This document shows, in pieces, positions 1-8,770 of a DNA stretch of 64,000 bases. The stretch's first letter is position 1. Every line of letters starts with the position of its first letter. A program made the translations under genes and the position numbers. The notes beneath the pieces were generated by a model. It made no database searches. It worked only from the letters and a program-made list of their open reading frames with translations, and was not told the DNA's origin. This DNA is from Qipengyuania pacifica. Lineage in GTDB: Bacteria; Pseudomonadota; Alphaproteobacteria; Sphingomonadales; Sphingomonadaceae. The DNA lies in assembly GCF_019857205.1 (NCBI RefSeq), contig NZ_JAHWXO010000001.1, positions 62,001 to 126,000 of the forward strand, read 5' to 3'.

Positions 1-604
1 TGGCGAGGCTCATCCGCGATGCGGCGGAATTGCGGTCCGCCGGATGCCAGTCGATCACGAAGTCGGCATCGTCGAACAGGCCCGCCCGCGCCATATAGAC
101 CTTGCCCGATCCGCCTTCTTCGGCAGGCGTCCCATACAGGCGTACGCGTCCCGGTGTGCCGGTCGCCTCCAGCCAGTTGCGGATGGCGATTGCCGCACTG
201 AGAGAGCCGGCGCCGAACAGATTGTGCCCGCAGGCATGGCCGGCATGCTTGTCCGCAACCGGATCACGCGTCGGCTCGGCGGACTGGGTGATTCCGGGCA
301 AGGCGTCGAATTCCGCCAGCAGCCCGATGACAGGACCGCCTTCGCCCCATTCCGCGATGAAGGCGGTCGGAATGTCGGCAACGCCCGGCCGGATCGTGAA
401 TCCTTCCTTTTGCAGTTCGTCGACCAGCAACCCGCTGGAGCGCGTTTCGAGATAACCCAGTTCCGCAAATTGCCATATCTGCTGGGCCACGCGCTCGGTG
501 CGTTCTGCCTCCGCTTCCACCTGCGCGATGGGGTCGGCGGTCTGCGCACACACGGGCGCTGCGATGAGCGCCGCGCCGGCAGCGAGGATGGCGATCGGTT
601 TCAT
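1..604 (-). CDS. M20-family amidohydrolase (AbgB-like), 3' end cut off by window edge
   Basis: The first 201 residues are visible; the C-terminus lies beyond base 1. Residues 1-20 form a signal peptide ending in a PVCA cleavage site, so the enzyme is probably periplasmic. Metallopeptidase landmarks of the M20D branch follow: EFDALP near 98-103, HAGHACGHN near 120-128 (metal ligands) and TPAEEGGSGK near 159-168. M20D proteins hydrolyse amide bonds such as aminobenzoyl-glutamate or N-acyl amino acids; the substrate here cannot be told. The start is supported by GGGAG six bases upstream of ATG. It is divergent from the next gene. Family assignment is confident, substrate is not. Confidence 0.85.
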   Translation of the reverse strand, partial: MKPIAILAAGAALIAAPVCAQTADPIAQVEAEAERTERVAQQIWQFAELGYLETRSSGLLVDELQKEGFTIRPGVADIPTAFIAEWGEGGPVIGLLAEFDALPGITQSAEPTRDPVADKHAGHACGHNLFGAGSLSAAIAIRNWLEATGTPGRVRLYGTPAEEGGSGKVYMARAGLFDDADFVIDWHPADRNSAASRMSLA

Positions 605-664
605 GTTTTTCTCCCTGTTGCGGCCTGCTTGCCGCAAAGCGCGGCGCGTGCCAACGTCTGCCGC

Positions 665-1069
665 ATGGAATTGCCACCGGCCCTGCTCCAGTTCCTCGGA
701 TCCCTGGCGGCGATCTTCGCGCTGGCCGGCGTGGCCGTGTGGCTGAAACTGGGCCCCGCCCCCCGCCTCGCCGATGAAACGGAAGCCCGGATTGCTGCCG
801 AAGAGGCCGTCAGCGGTTTTGAACCGGTCGCGATCGGGCTGGATCGCGATGGCCGCGGCGCATTGTTGCGCGACGCTGCCGGGCGCGTACTGCTCCTGCG
901 CCCGCATGGCGTGCATTTCGCGGGCCGGATCCTGTCGGGCGCCGCCAGTGTTCGGCGCGATGGCGACATGCTCGTCATCGACACTGCGGAAAGGCGTTAC
1001 GGCGCGGCGCGGTTGGCGCTCGATGACGCTTCCGCTTGGGTCGATGCAATAGAAGCGGTAAAGAGCTGA
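665..1069 (+). CDS. Small membrane-anchored protein of unknown function
   Basis: A 134-residue protein with one N-terminal membrane helix (about residues 8-28) followed by a soluble alanine/arginine-rich domain. The reading frame is open further upstream, but the ATG at 665 is chosen because the helix starts right after it and the upstream part lies antisense to the amidohydrolase. I do not recognise a domain. It ends five bases before the sterol desaturase family gene, so the two are probably co-transcribed and may work together at the membrane. Confidence 0.6.
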   Translation: MELPPALLQFLGSLAAIFALAGVAVWLKLGPAPRLADETEARIAAEEAVSGFEPVAIGLDRDGRGALLRDAAGRVLLLRPHGVHFAGRILSGAASVRRDGDMLVIDTAERRYGAARLALDDASAWVDAIEAVKS

Positions 1070-1074
1070 TCGCC

Positions 1075-2013
1075 ATGCCCGATTTCTCGCCTACCGAACT
1101 GGCAGTACCCGGCTTCATCGCTCTCGTGCTGATGGAGATGGTCTGGGCCTGGCGTAAACGCCCCGACGCCTATGAACCAAGGGATACGCTCACCAGCCTT
1201 GCCTTCGGTCTCGGCAGCACCGTGGCTGGCCTGCTCTCCGGCGGGGTGTTTCTCGCGCTGTTCATCTGGCTTTGGCAGTTTCGCCTGTTCGATGTGCCGT
1301 GGACCTGGTGGGCCTTTGTCCTGTGCTTCGTGCTCGACGACCTGAAATATTACTGGGTACACCGTTTCGGCCACCGCGTCCGCTGGTTCTGGGCGAGCCA
1401 TGTGAACCACCACTCGAGCCAGCACTACAATCTCTCAACCGCACTGCGGCAGACGTGGACCGGCTTTCTCACGCTGGGGTTCGCCTTCGCGCTCCCGCTG
1501 GTCCTTCTTGGCTTTCATCCCGTCATGATAGCCATCTGCAGCGGGTTCAACCTGATCTACCAGTTCTGGATTCACACCGAAGCGATCAATCGCATGCCAC
1601 GCTGGTTCGAAGCAGTGATGAACACGCCCAGCCATCACCGCGTCCACCATGCGACCAATCCGCGCTATCTCGATCGCAACTATGCCGGCGTCTTCATCGT
1701 CTGGGACAAGATGTTCGGCACCTTCGAGCCGGAGGTGAAAGGCGAAAAGATCCGGTACGGCATCGTCAAACAACTCGGCAGCTTCAATCTGGTCTGGGCG
1801 GTGTTCCATGAATGGGTGGGCATTGTGCAGGATATGTGGCGAGCGCCATGGAAGCACAAATTGTCCTATCTCTTGCGCGAACCCGGCTGGACCCATGACG
1901 GAAGCCGCGAAACGTCCGACCAGATAAGGGCGCGCTGGCTGGAACGGCAGGGCATGCAGGAAAATTCCGTTTCATCGGAAAACCCGATTGCGGGCGAGGC
2001 GGAGCCTGCCTAA
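1075..2013 (+). CDS. Sterol desaturase / fatty acid hydroxylase family protein
   Basis: A 312-residue integral membrane di-iron enzyme. The eight-histidine signature is visible: HRFGH (near residue 97), HVNHH (near 109) and HHRVHH (near 187), with an extra His at HTEAI between them. Several hydrophobic helices surround the motifs. Members of this superfamily hydroxylate or desaturate sterols, fatty acids or carotenoids using O2. Bacterial substrates are rarely known. Start chosen at the ATG at 1075, after a GGTAAAGAG stretch. It is followed 24 bases later by a GMC oxidoreductase, suggesting successive oxidation of a lipid or alcohol, which is inference. Confidence 0.85.
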   Translation: MPDFSPTELAVPGFIALVLMEMVWAWRKRPDAYEPRDTLTSLAFGLGSTVAGLLSGGVFLALFIWLWQFRLFDVPWTWWAFVLCFVLDDLKYYWVHRFGHRVRWFWASHVNHHSSQHYNLSTALRQTWTGFLTLGFAFALPLVLLGFHPVMIAICSGFNLIYQFWIHTEAINRMPRWFEAVMNTPSHHRVHHATNPRYLDRNYAGVFIVWDKMFGTFEPEVKGEKIRYGIVKQLGSFNLVWAVFHEWVGIVQDMWRAPWKHKLSYLLREPGWTHDGSRETSDQIRARWLERQGMQENSVSSENPIAGEAEPA

Positions 2014-2037
2014 CCTCTCCGGTGGAGAGGAGTACCC

Positions 2038-3624
2038 ATGGACGAATTCGATGTCATCGTGATTGGCGGCGGCAGCGGCGGGAGCGCCGTTGCAGGGCGG
2101 TTGGCGCAAGCCGGCAAGAGCGTCTGCCTGCTGGAGGCCGGAGGCCGGAACAACGGCATGCTGGTCAAGACGCCCGGCTTCATGCCCTTCCTGCGCGACG
2201 CGCAGAATTACCGGTTCGAAACCGTTCCGCAGAAAGGCCTGAACGGACGGGTTGGCTACCAGCCGCGCGGGCGGGGCCTGGGTGGATCCTCGGCGATCAA
2301 TGCCATGATCTATATCCGCGGCAATCGCTGGGATTACGACAATTGGGCAGCGCTGGGCTGCCGCGGCTGGGCCTATGACGACGTGCTCCCCTATTTCAAA
2401 CAGGCCGAACACAATGTGCGCGGCGCTGATGAATTTCACGGCGCCTCGGGCCCCTTGTGGGTGAGCGACCAGAAATGGGCCAATCCGGGCAGCCTTGCCT
2501 TTGTCGAGGCAGCGACCGAACTGCAATTGCCCCGCAACGCCGATTTCAACGATGACCGGCAGGAAGGTTTCGGCCTTTATCAGGTTACCCAGAAGGACGG
2601 GGAACGCTGGTCGGCCGCGCGAGCCTATGTGGAGCCGTTAAGGGGCTCGCGGAATCTGGACGTCCGCATCGGCGTCAGCGTGCAAAAGCTCGATATCGAG
2701 GAAGGTCGTGTCACCGGCGTGACCTATACGGTCGGCGACAGGCAGCGACAGGTGAAGGCCCGCGGCGCCGTGGTGCTGTCGGCTGGCGCCTTCAATTCGC
2801 CGCAGATATTGATGCTTTCCGGGATCGGGCCCGCCGCCCATCTAAAGGATCATGGCATCGACGTGGTGATCGACAAGCCGGCCGTGGGCAGCGACCTGCA
2901 GGATCATGTCGACTACGTCTCCAGCTGGCAGACCGAAAGCCGGGACTTCATCGGTGACAGTCTGGCCGGCACCATCCGTATGGCCAAGGCCATTCTCGAA
3001 CATCGGCGCAAGCGCACGGGTATCATGACCACGCCCTATGCCGAGGCAGGCGGTTTCTGGAAGGTCATGCCCGATGCCCCGGCCCCGGACGTGCAGTGGC
3101 ACTTCGTCCCTGCCATGCTGGAAGACCATGGCCGAACCAAGGTGAAAGGCCACGGCTTCTCGCTGCACGCCTGTGTGCTGCGTCCCGAAAGTCGCGGGAC
3201 CGTTCGCCTTGCCGGGCGAGATGCGCAGCACGCTCCGCTGATCGATCCCAATTTCCTCGACGATGATCGCGACATGGCAATCCTGCGCGAAGGCGTGCGG
3301 CTGTCCCATCGGATCGTCGCTTCGCCCAGCATGGCGCAATACGCGCCACAGGACCGCTACCCCATCGATCTCGACAATGATGCGCAGCTCGACGATCTCA
3401 TCCGCAATCGTGCCGATACGGTCTATCACCCCGTCGGCACTTGCCGGATGGGGGCGGATGAAGATGCCGTGGTCGATCCGACCCTGAAGGCTCGCGGGGT
3501 GGATGGGCTTTATGTGGCCGATGCCAGCGTCATGCCGCGGCTGGTCAGCGGAAACACGAATGCGCCCAGCATCATGATCGGGGAACGCTGCGCCGATTTC
3601 GTGATGGCAGCCCTGGCCGCTTAG
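2038..3624 (+). CDS. GMC-family FAD-dependent oxidoreductase (choline/alcohol dehydrogenase type)
   Basis: A 528-residue flavoprotein of usual family length. The N-terminal FAD-binding motif VIGGGSGGSAVAG lies at residues 8-20, the GMC signature GRGLGGSSAINAM near 78-90, and the catalytic HPVGTCRMG near 464-472, with the C-terminal Asn of SGNTNAPSIMIG near 505. These enzymes oxidise primary alcohols to aldehydes (choline, alkanols, polyethylene glycol). A GGAGAGGAG ribosome site precedes the ATG. It is downstream of a putative lipid hydroxylase, so a hydroxylated lipid or long-chain alcohol is a plausible substrate. BetA is less likely because no betB or betaine genes are nearby. Confidence 0.9.
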   Translation: MDEFDVIVIGGGSGGSAVAGRLAQAGKSVCLLEAGGRNNGMLVKTPGFMPFLRDAQNYRFETVPQKGLNGRVGYQPRGRGLGGSSAINAMIYIRGNRWDYDNWAALGCRGWAYDDVLPYFKQAEHNVRGADEFHGASGPLWVSDQKWANPGSLAFVEAATELQLPRNADFNDDRQEGFGLYQVTQKDGERWSAARAYVEPLRGSRNLDVRIGVSVQKLDIEEGRVTGVTYTVGDRQRQVKARGAVVLSAGAFNSPQILMLSGIGPAAHLKDHGIDVVIDKPAVGSDLQDHVDYVSSWQTESRDFIGDSLAGTIRMAKAILEHRRKRTGIMTTPYAEAGGFWKVMPDAPAPDVQWHFVPAMLEDHGRTKVKGHGFSLHACVLRPESRGTVRLAGRDAQHAPLIDPNFLDDDRDMAILREGVRLSHRIVASPSMAQYAPQDRYPIDLDNDAQLDDLIRNRADTVYHPVGTCRMGADEDAVVDPTLKARGVDGLYVADASVMPRLVSGNTNAPSIMIGERCADFVMAALAA

Positions 3625-3664
3625 GACGCCACCGCCCTTCTCTATCCGAAAGCCCGGCGGATAC

Positions 3665-3696
3665 GAAAAAAGGGGCCGGAGACTAATCTCCGGCCC
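3665..3696 (-). terminator. Rho-independent terminator of glnK-amtB
   Basis: A 10-bp perfect stem (3673-3682 with 3687-3696, loop CTAA) is followed on the minus strand by C and six T residues. It sits about 90 bases after the amtB stop codon. The plus-strand side has no T tract, so it works mainly for amtB rather than for the GMC gene. Confidence 0.85.
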
Positions 3697-3787
3697 GGTA
3701 AAGTCGGTGTTCGCAGGAGGAACACGGTTAGACGGGGGCACCCGAGGAGAGGAGAGAGAGAGTAGGCGCCCCCGCCAAGCTTCGAAT

Positions 3788-5113
3788 TCAGTTGTAGGCA
3801 CGTTCCCCATGCTCGCCGATGTCCAGGCCGTCGCTTTCGACTTCCGGGGTGACCCGCAGACCGGTGATGACCTTGGTAATGAGCGTCGCGATCACGGTTC
3901 CGACCGTTGCCCAAACGATGGCGACGACCACGGCGACGACCTGCGTCGTTACCTGAGCCCCCATCGCATATTCTGCTGCATCGCCGGGTCCGCCAAGCGC
4001 GGGCGAGTAGACGATACCCGTGCCGATCGCGCCGACGATGCCCGCAATGCCGTGGATCCCGAACACGTCCAGCGCATCGTCGTAACCCAGCTTCGGCTTG
4101 AGCTTGGCGACTGCGAAATACGCGATCACCGAAGCCACGATACCAAGGACCAGCGCTCCGAACGGGCCGCTGTTGCCGGCCGCCGGAGTGACGGCGACGA
4201 GACCTGCAATGATGCCCGAGGCAAAGCCCAGGGCCGATCCCTTGTGCCCGGCGAAGCGTTCCATCAGCATCCAGGCCAGGGCACCTGCTGCGGTGGCGAC
4301 GAAGGTGTTGATCATGGCGAGACCGGCGGTTCCGTCCGCTTCGAGTTCCGAGCCGGCATTGAAACCGAACCAGCCGACCCACAGCAGGCCTGCGCCCACC
4401 AGCGTCAGCGTCAGGCTGTGCGGCGGCATCGGCTCTCCGGGATAGCCCTTGCGCTTGCCAAGGAACATGGCGAGCACCAGTGCCGAGACACCGGCATTGA
4501 TATGCACCACGGTACCGCCGGCGAAGTCGAGCGCGCCCATTTCGAACAACAGGCCGCCGCCCGCCCACACCATATGCGCGATCGGGAAATAGACGATCGT
4601 CAGCCAGATGGCGGTAAACAGCATGGCGGCAGAGAACTTCAGCCGCTCCACCGTCGCGCCCAGCACCAGCGCAGCGGTAATCGCGGCGAAAGTCATCTGG
4701 AAGCTGACGAAGACATATTCGCTGATCACTTCATCGCTGAATGTCGCTGCAGTGCTGTCGGTCGTCACCTGGCTCAGGAACAGATTGCCCCAGCTGAAGA
4801 AGGCATTGCCTTCCGGCCCGAAGGCGGTCGAATAGCCCCACATCACCCAGATCAGCATCGCAAGGCACGCTGCCCCGCCGACCTGCGTAATGGTGGAAAG
4901 CATGTTCTTGGAGCGGGTGAGACCGCCATAGAACAGCGCGAGCCCCGGCAGGATCATCAGCAGTACCAGGATTGTGGCCGTCATCATCCAGGCATTGTTG
5001 CCGGGGTTGGGCACGGCAGCGGCAGCTTCGGCAGCCTCCTGGGCGAAAGCCGCGACCGGCGTAAGCAGCGCGATGCCGGTAGCAACGCTGCGAGAAAGTG
5101 TTCGAAACATCAT
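3788..5113 (-). CDS. amtB: Ammonium transporter
   Basis: A 441-residue Amt/MEP/Rh channel. A signal peptide (about residues 1-27, ending AAFAQ) precedes eleven hydrophobic helices, as in other bacterial AmtB proteins. Family segments are visible: LALFYGGLTRSKN, VHINAGVSALVLAM, GWFGFNAGSEL and FGIHGIAGIVGAIGTG. It moves ammonium across the inner membrane and is blocked by GlnK. The in-frame ATG at 5122 lies too close to the AGGA ribosome site, so the ATG at 5113 (eight bases after AGGA) is chosen. It is second in the glnK-amtB operon. Confidence 0.95.
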   Translation of the reverse strand: MMFRTLSRSVATGIALLTPVAAFAQEAAEAAAAVPNPGNNAWMMTATILVLLMILPGLALFYGGLTRSKNMLSTITQVGGAACLAMLIWVMWGYSTAFGPEGNAFFSWGNLFLSQVTTDSTAATFSDEVISEYVFVSFQMTFAAITAALVLGATVERLKFSAAMLFTAIWLTIVYFPIAHMVWAGGGLLFEMGALDFAGGTVVHINAGVSALVLAMFLGKRKGYPGEPMPPHSLTLTLVGAGLLWVGWFGFNAGSELEADGTAGLAMINTFVATAAGALAWMLMERFAGHKGSALGFASGIIAGLVAVTPAAGNSGPFGALVLGIVASVIAYFAVAKLKPKLGYDDALDVFGIHGIAGIVGAIGTGIVYSPALGGPGDAAEYAMGAQVTTQVVAVVVAIVWATVGTVIATLITKVITGLRVTPEVESDGLDIGEHGERAYN

Positions 5114-5130
5114 GGGTCCCATCCTGTCCG

Positions 5131-5469
5131 TCAGAGCGCGGTGTCGCCGGTTTCGCCGGTGCGAATGCGGGTGGCGCTGGCGAGGTCGAAAACGAAGATC
5201 TTGCCGTCGCCGATCGCATCGGTGGTGGCAGTCTGCTGGATCGTCTCGACCACTTGCGGGGCGAGGTCGTCGCTCGCGGCGATCTCGAGTTTTACCTTCG
5301 GCAGCATATTGGTCGAATATTCCGCGCCGCGGTAAATCTCGGTCTGGCCCTTCTGGCGGCCGAAGCCTTTGACCTCGGTAACGGTCATTCCAGCCACCCC
5401 GATGCCCCCCAGGGCCTCGCGGACCTCGTCGAGCTTGAACGGCTTGATGACGGCGATGATGAATTTCAC
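5131..5469 (-). CDS. glnK: P-II nitrogen regulatory protein
   Basis: A 112-residue P-II trimer-forming signal protein. The T-loop carries GRQKGQTEIYRGAEY with the uridylylation site Tyr51 in place; IGDGKIFV near residues 87-94 belongs to the ATP/2-oxoglutarate binding region. Linkage to amtB, 18 bases downstream, identifies it as the GlnK type that plugs the ammonium channel when nitrogen is plentiful. A sigma-54 promoter lies 54 bases upstream, so it should be under NtrC control. Confidence 0.95.
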   Translation of the reverse strand: MKFIIAVIKPFKLDEVREALGGIGVAGMTVTEVKGFGRQKGQTEIYRGAEYSTNMLPKVKLEIAASDDLAPQVVETIQQTATTDAIGDGKIFVFDLASATRIRTGETGDTAL

Positions 5470-5522
5470 GCGCTCACCCCCTCGTGTGATCTACCGGCCC
5501 AAGCACCGGCATTCGCAGACGC

Positions 5523-5538
5523 AGCAAAGTGCGTGCCA
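5523..5538 (-). promoter_or_regulatory. Sigma-54 (RpoN) -24/-12 promoter of glnK-amtB
   Basis: The minus strand reads TGGCACGCACTTTGCT, an exact match to the RpoN consensus TGGCAC-N5-TTGCW, with the invariant GG and GC 10 bases apart. The -24 element is at 5538-5533 and the -12 element at 5527-5523; transcription would start near 5513, about 44 bases before the glnK ATG. RpoN promoters need an enhancer-binding activator, here presumably NtrC. I could not identify NtrC half-sites with confidence between 5540 and 5614. Confidence 0.88.
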
Positions 5539-5614
5539 AACACGTTTTCGGTAAGATTTGGACGATAGGCGCGGGACCGACGCAACATTCGTTGCCCGAT
5601 AATTAGGCGTATGC

Positions 5615-6316
5615 CTATTTTTTGATCAGGGAAAGTACGGCCTTCACCGGCAAATGGTCGGACGCAACCGTCGAAAGCGCCGTGTGATGAACATCCGAAG
5701 AAACGACGTTCCAATGGGTGCTGGCCACGATCCGGTCGAGCGTCGCCACCGGCTGCCTGCTCGGATAGCTGCGCCCCGGCGTGACGATATGCCAGCCTTG
5801 CGCAAATTCACGCATGGCCCCTGTCTGGCGGCCCCATTGGTTGAAATCGCCCATGATCACCGTCGGTAAGTTGCGCTCGCAGGCATTGCAGAACCCCAGC
5901 AACGAACGGATCTGGTCGCGTCGCCGGAGACCCGACAGGTCGAGATGTGTTCCGATCACACGCAGGCTGCGCCCCTCGACAACGATTTCTCCGCAGGCCG
6001 CGCCGCGCGGCTCGATGGTCGGCAGATCCAGCGCCTCGCCCGATACGATGTCGATCCCGCGGCGGACGAGCAGGGCATTGCCATGCCAGCCGATGCTGCG
6101 CGGCCGCTTCGCCACCTCGATCACACGCCAGCGCGTATCGTCGATATCGGCACGTGGCAGCACGCTGGCGCGCTCGCCGATGCGCCGGTCCGCTTCCTGC
6201 AGCGCAATGATGTCGGCATCGATCTCGTGCAGGACCGACAGGATGCGTTCGGGGTCGCGCCTGCGGTCGAGCCCGACGCCCTTGTGGATGTTGTAGCTGG
6301 CGAAAGTAAGCTGCAC
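5615..6316 (-). CDS. Endonuclease/exonuclease/phosphatase family protein
   Basis: A 233-residue protein of the DNase I-like fold. Signature elements occur in order: SYNIHKGVG (7-15), IALQEAD with catalytic Glu41, GTHLDLSG in the middle, GDFNQWG near 156-162, and SDHLPV with catalytic His221. Family members cleave DNA, RNA or phosphoinositides; no signal peptide is seen, so it is cytoplasmic and its substrate is unknown. It starts four bases after the stop of the alpha/beta hydrolase, so the two share an mRNA. Confidence 0.85.
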   Translation of the reverse strand: MQLTFASYNIHKGVGLDRRRDPERILSVLHEIDADIIALQEADRRIGERASVLPRADIDDTRWRVIEVAKRPRSIGWHGNALLVRRGIDIVSGEALDLPTIEPRGAACGEIVVEGRSLRVIGTHLDLSGLRRRDQIRSLLGFCNACERNLPTVIMGDFNQWGRQTGAMREFAQGWHIVTPGRSYPSRQPVATLDRIVASTHWNVVSSDVHHTALSTVASDHLPVKAVLSLIKK

Positions 6317-6320
6317 CGTA

Positions 6321-7193
6321 TCAGAGGAACTCGCGGATCGTCTTCATGAAACGGTCGAACTGATCGTGATGCAGCCAGTGGCCGGCATTCTCGAATTCGA
6401 TCACCTCGGCATTGTTGAAATGGTCCAGCCGGCCATCCCCTTCCGGGTTGGAGGCCCAGCTATCCGCGCCATACAGCAGCAATGTCGGCGCCGTGATCGC
6501 GGCCCAGGTCTGGTGCTGGAACTCGTCCGCCACATCTTCCACGCCCCATACATTCAGATGCGGGTCGAACTTCCAGCTATAGGTGCCGTCCTCGTTCTTG
6601 TTCACGCCGTGCAGCGTCAGATGGCGCGCCTGGTCTTCGGTGAGGAACTTGTTCTCCTCGATCATCCGGCGAAAGGCCGCCTCGATGCTTTCGTATTTGC
6701 GCGGGATGCGGCCCGATGCAGCGCGTTTCTTGCCGATCCATTCGGCCATCCGTTCGGGGTATGGCGTTTCGCGCTGCTCGGCCTGCCGCGCCGGGCTCGG
6801 GCCGAGCCCTTCGATCGCCACGATCTTGCGCACCATGTCGGGAAAGGTCCCGGCATAACGCAGGGCGACGTTTCCGCCCATCGAATGGCTCACGATCGTC
6901 ACCGGCCCCCGGTCGAGCTGGTGGATGAACTGGGCAAGGTCATAGACCATGTCGTTGGCCATGTAATTGCCGTCGCTGACCCAGTCGGAATCGCCGTGCC
7001 CGCGGTGATCGAAAGCGGTGACGTGCCAGTCCCTGCACAGGTCTTCCGCCACCCAGTCCCAGCTGCGCGCATGGTCGCGCCCGCCGTGCACCAGCACCAG
7101 CGGCGGCGCGTCGCGATTGCCCCAATCGACATAATTGAGGCGCAGGCGCTGCGATATGAAGGTCTGCGATGTCGGTCCGGCATGTAACGTCAT
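6321..7193 (-). CDS. Alpha/beta hydrolase
   Basis: A 290-residue alpha/beta hydrolase. The oxyanion segment VLVHGGRDHARSW is at residues 33-45, the nucleophile elbow is SHSMGGN with Ser104 (first Gly of GxSxG replaced by Ser), an acid is likely in LLLYGADSW, and the catalytic His is His272 in AGHWLHHDQ. FDHRGHGDSD near 61-70 is typical of epoxide hydrolase/haloalkane dehalogenase-like members, but substrate is unknown. It precedes the endonuclease family gene by four bases and follows prfC by 37 bases. Confidence 0.88.
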   Translation of the reverse strand: MTLHAGPTSQTFISQRLRLNYVDWGNRDAPPLVLVHGGRDHARSWDWVAEDLCRDWHVTAFDHRGHGDSDWVSDGNYMANDMVYDLAQFIHQLDRGPVTIVSHSMGGNVALRYAGTFPDMVRKIVAIEGLGPSPARQAEQRETPYPERMAEWIGKKRAASGRIPRKYESIEAAFRRMIEENKFLTEDQARHLTLHGVNKNEDGTYSWKFDPHLNVWGVEDVADEFQHQTWAAITAPTLLLYGADSWASNPEGDGRLDHFNNAEVIEFENAGHWLHHDQFDRFMKTIREFL

Positions 7194-7230
7194 GCCATGG
7201 CTTTGCCGCGAAGGCGCCTGCCGCGCAACC

Positions 7231-8754
7231 TCAACGCTCCTTCGTGGCGGAGAAGGTAAGGTCCGGGTTCTTTTCCTGCTGATAGTTCACGTCCCACGGG
7301 CTCTTGGCCATGAAGACGAGGTCCCCGTCGCGATCCTTGGCGAGGTTGGACAGGTTGAACTTCTCGAAGTCGTTCATCGCCTTGTCCTCGCCCCTGATCC
7401 AGCGCGCAGTGGCAAAGGGCGATGCTTCCAGCTTGGCTTCCACCTTGTATTCGGCCGACAGCCGGCTGATCAGCACGTCGAGCTGCAGCTGGCCGACCAC
7501 ACCGACGATCCACTGCCCGCCCAGCTCGGGATAGAACACCTGGATCACGCCTTCTTCGGAAAGGTCGTCGAGCGCTTTGCGCAACTGCTTGGTCTTGGTC
7601 GGATCGACCAGCGCGACGCGGCGCAGGATTTCCGGCGCGAAATTGGGCAGGCCGGTAAAGCGGATCGCATTCTTCTCGCTCAGCGTATCGCCCACGCGTA
7701 GCGTGCCGTGGTTCGGGATCCCGATGATGTCACCCGGCTCCGCCGTGTCGGCCACCTCGCGGTCCTGCGCGAAGAACAGGATCGGCGAATGGATCGCCAC
7801 CGGCTTGCCGAGGCCCGACGGCGTCAGCTTCATGCCGCGTTTGAACGTGCCCGATACCTGCCGCATGAAGGCGATGCGGTCGCGGTGGTTGGGGTCCATA
7901 TTGGCCTGCACCTTGAAGATGAAGCCGGTCACCTCGTCGCGCTCCGGGCTTATCTGTTCTTCGCCTGCGGGCTGCGGGCGCGGCGGCGGGGCGTATTTCG
8001 CGATTGCCTCGATCAGCTCGGTCACGCCGAAATTCTTCAGCGCCGATCCGAAATAGACCGGCGTCAGATCGCCATTGCGATAGGCTTCAAGATCGAATTC
8101 GGGATAGCCGATCTGCGCCAGTTCGATGTTCTCGGCAAAGCGTTCGGGGATTTCGGCGTCGCAATCGCGCGTGCCCCTGAACTCCTTGCTCGGCCCCTCG
8201 GGCCGCGCGATGCAGCCGGTCTCGAAATCGAGCACGCCTTCGAACTCGCCGCCCATGCCCACCGGATAGGCCTGCGGGCTGACGTCCAGCGCCAGCATGT
8301 CGGCGATCTCGTCCAGCAGCTCGAACACCGGCCGCCCTTCACGGTCGACCTTGTTGACGAAAGTGATGATCGGCACGCTGCGCAAGCGGCAGACTTCGAA
8401 CAGCTTGCGAGTCTGCGGTTCGATGCCCTTGGCCGCGTCGATCACCATGATCGCCGAATCGACCGCCGTCAGCGTGCGATAGGTGTCTTCGGAAAAATCC
8501 TCGTGTCCCGGCGTGTCGAGCAGGTTGAAGGTGATCCCCTCGCGCTCGAACGTCATGACCGAACTGGTCACCGAAATGCCGCGCTGCTGTTCGATCTTCA
8601 TCCAGTCGGACCGCGCCCGCCGCGCCTGCCCGCGCGCCTTGACCTCGCCAGCCAGATGGATGGCGCCGCCGGTCAGCAGCAGCTTCTCGGTCAGCGTGGT
8701 CTTACCCGCGTCGGGGTGGGAAATGATGGCGAAGGTACGGCGATTGGAAGTCAT
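7231..8754 (-). CDS. prfC: Peptide chain release factor 3
   Basis: A 507-residue translational GTPase that recycles RF1/RF2 after termination. The P-loop SHPDAGKTTLTEKL is at 12-25, switch motif ISVTSSVM near 60-67, DTPGHEDF near 80-87 and NKVDREGR near 134-141. ISVTSSVM and the SDWMKIEQQRGIS context distinguish RF3 from EF-G. Length is slightly below that of the E. coli protein (529). Monocistronic or first in a unit with the downstream alpha/beta hydrolase. Confidence 0.95.
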   Translation of the reverse strand: MTSNRRTFAIISHPDAGKTTLTEKLLLTGGAIHLAGEVKARGQARRARSDWMKIEQQRGISVTSSVMTFEREGITFNLLDTPGHEDFSEDTYRTLTAVDSAIMVIDAAKGIEPQTRKLFEVCRLRSVPIITFVNKVDREGRPVFELLDEIADMLALDVSPQAYPVGMGGEFEGVLDFETGCIARPEGPSKEFRGTRDCDAEIPERFAENIELAQIGYPEFDLEAYRNGDLTPVYFGSALKNFGVTELIEAIAKYAPPPRPQPAGEEQISPERDEVTGFIFKVQANMDPNHRDRIAFMRQVSGTFKRGMKLTPSGLGKPVAIHSPILFFAQDREVADTAEPGDIIGIPNHGTLRVGDTLSEKNAIRFTGLPNFAPEILRRVALVDPTKTKQLRKALDDLSEEGVIQVFYPELGGQWIVGVVGQLQLDVLISRLSAEYKVEAKLEASPFATARWIRGEDKAMNDFEKFNLSNLAKDRDGDLVFMAKSPWDVNYQQEKNPDLTFSATKER

Positions 8755-8770
8755 GTCATGTCTCTGCTGT

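Noticed and set aside
44..664. Open frame upstream of the small membrane protein (to 1069)
   Set aside because: It lies antisense to the M20 amidohydrolase; only the part from 665 has its own start and membrane helix.
3707..5335. Long plus-strand open frame opposite amtB
   Set aside because: Shadow of amtB and glnK in a high-GC genome: Arg/His/Asp-rich, low-complexity protein, no family features.
5604..5623. Short hairpin TAGGC-GTAT-GCCTA with T run after the endonuclease family gene
   Set aside because: The stem is only five to six pairs, overlaps the stop codon, and the T run is on the wrong strand for that gene.
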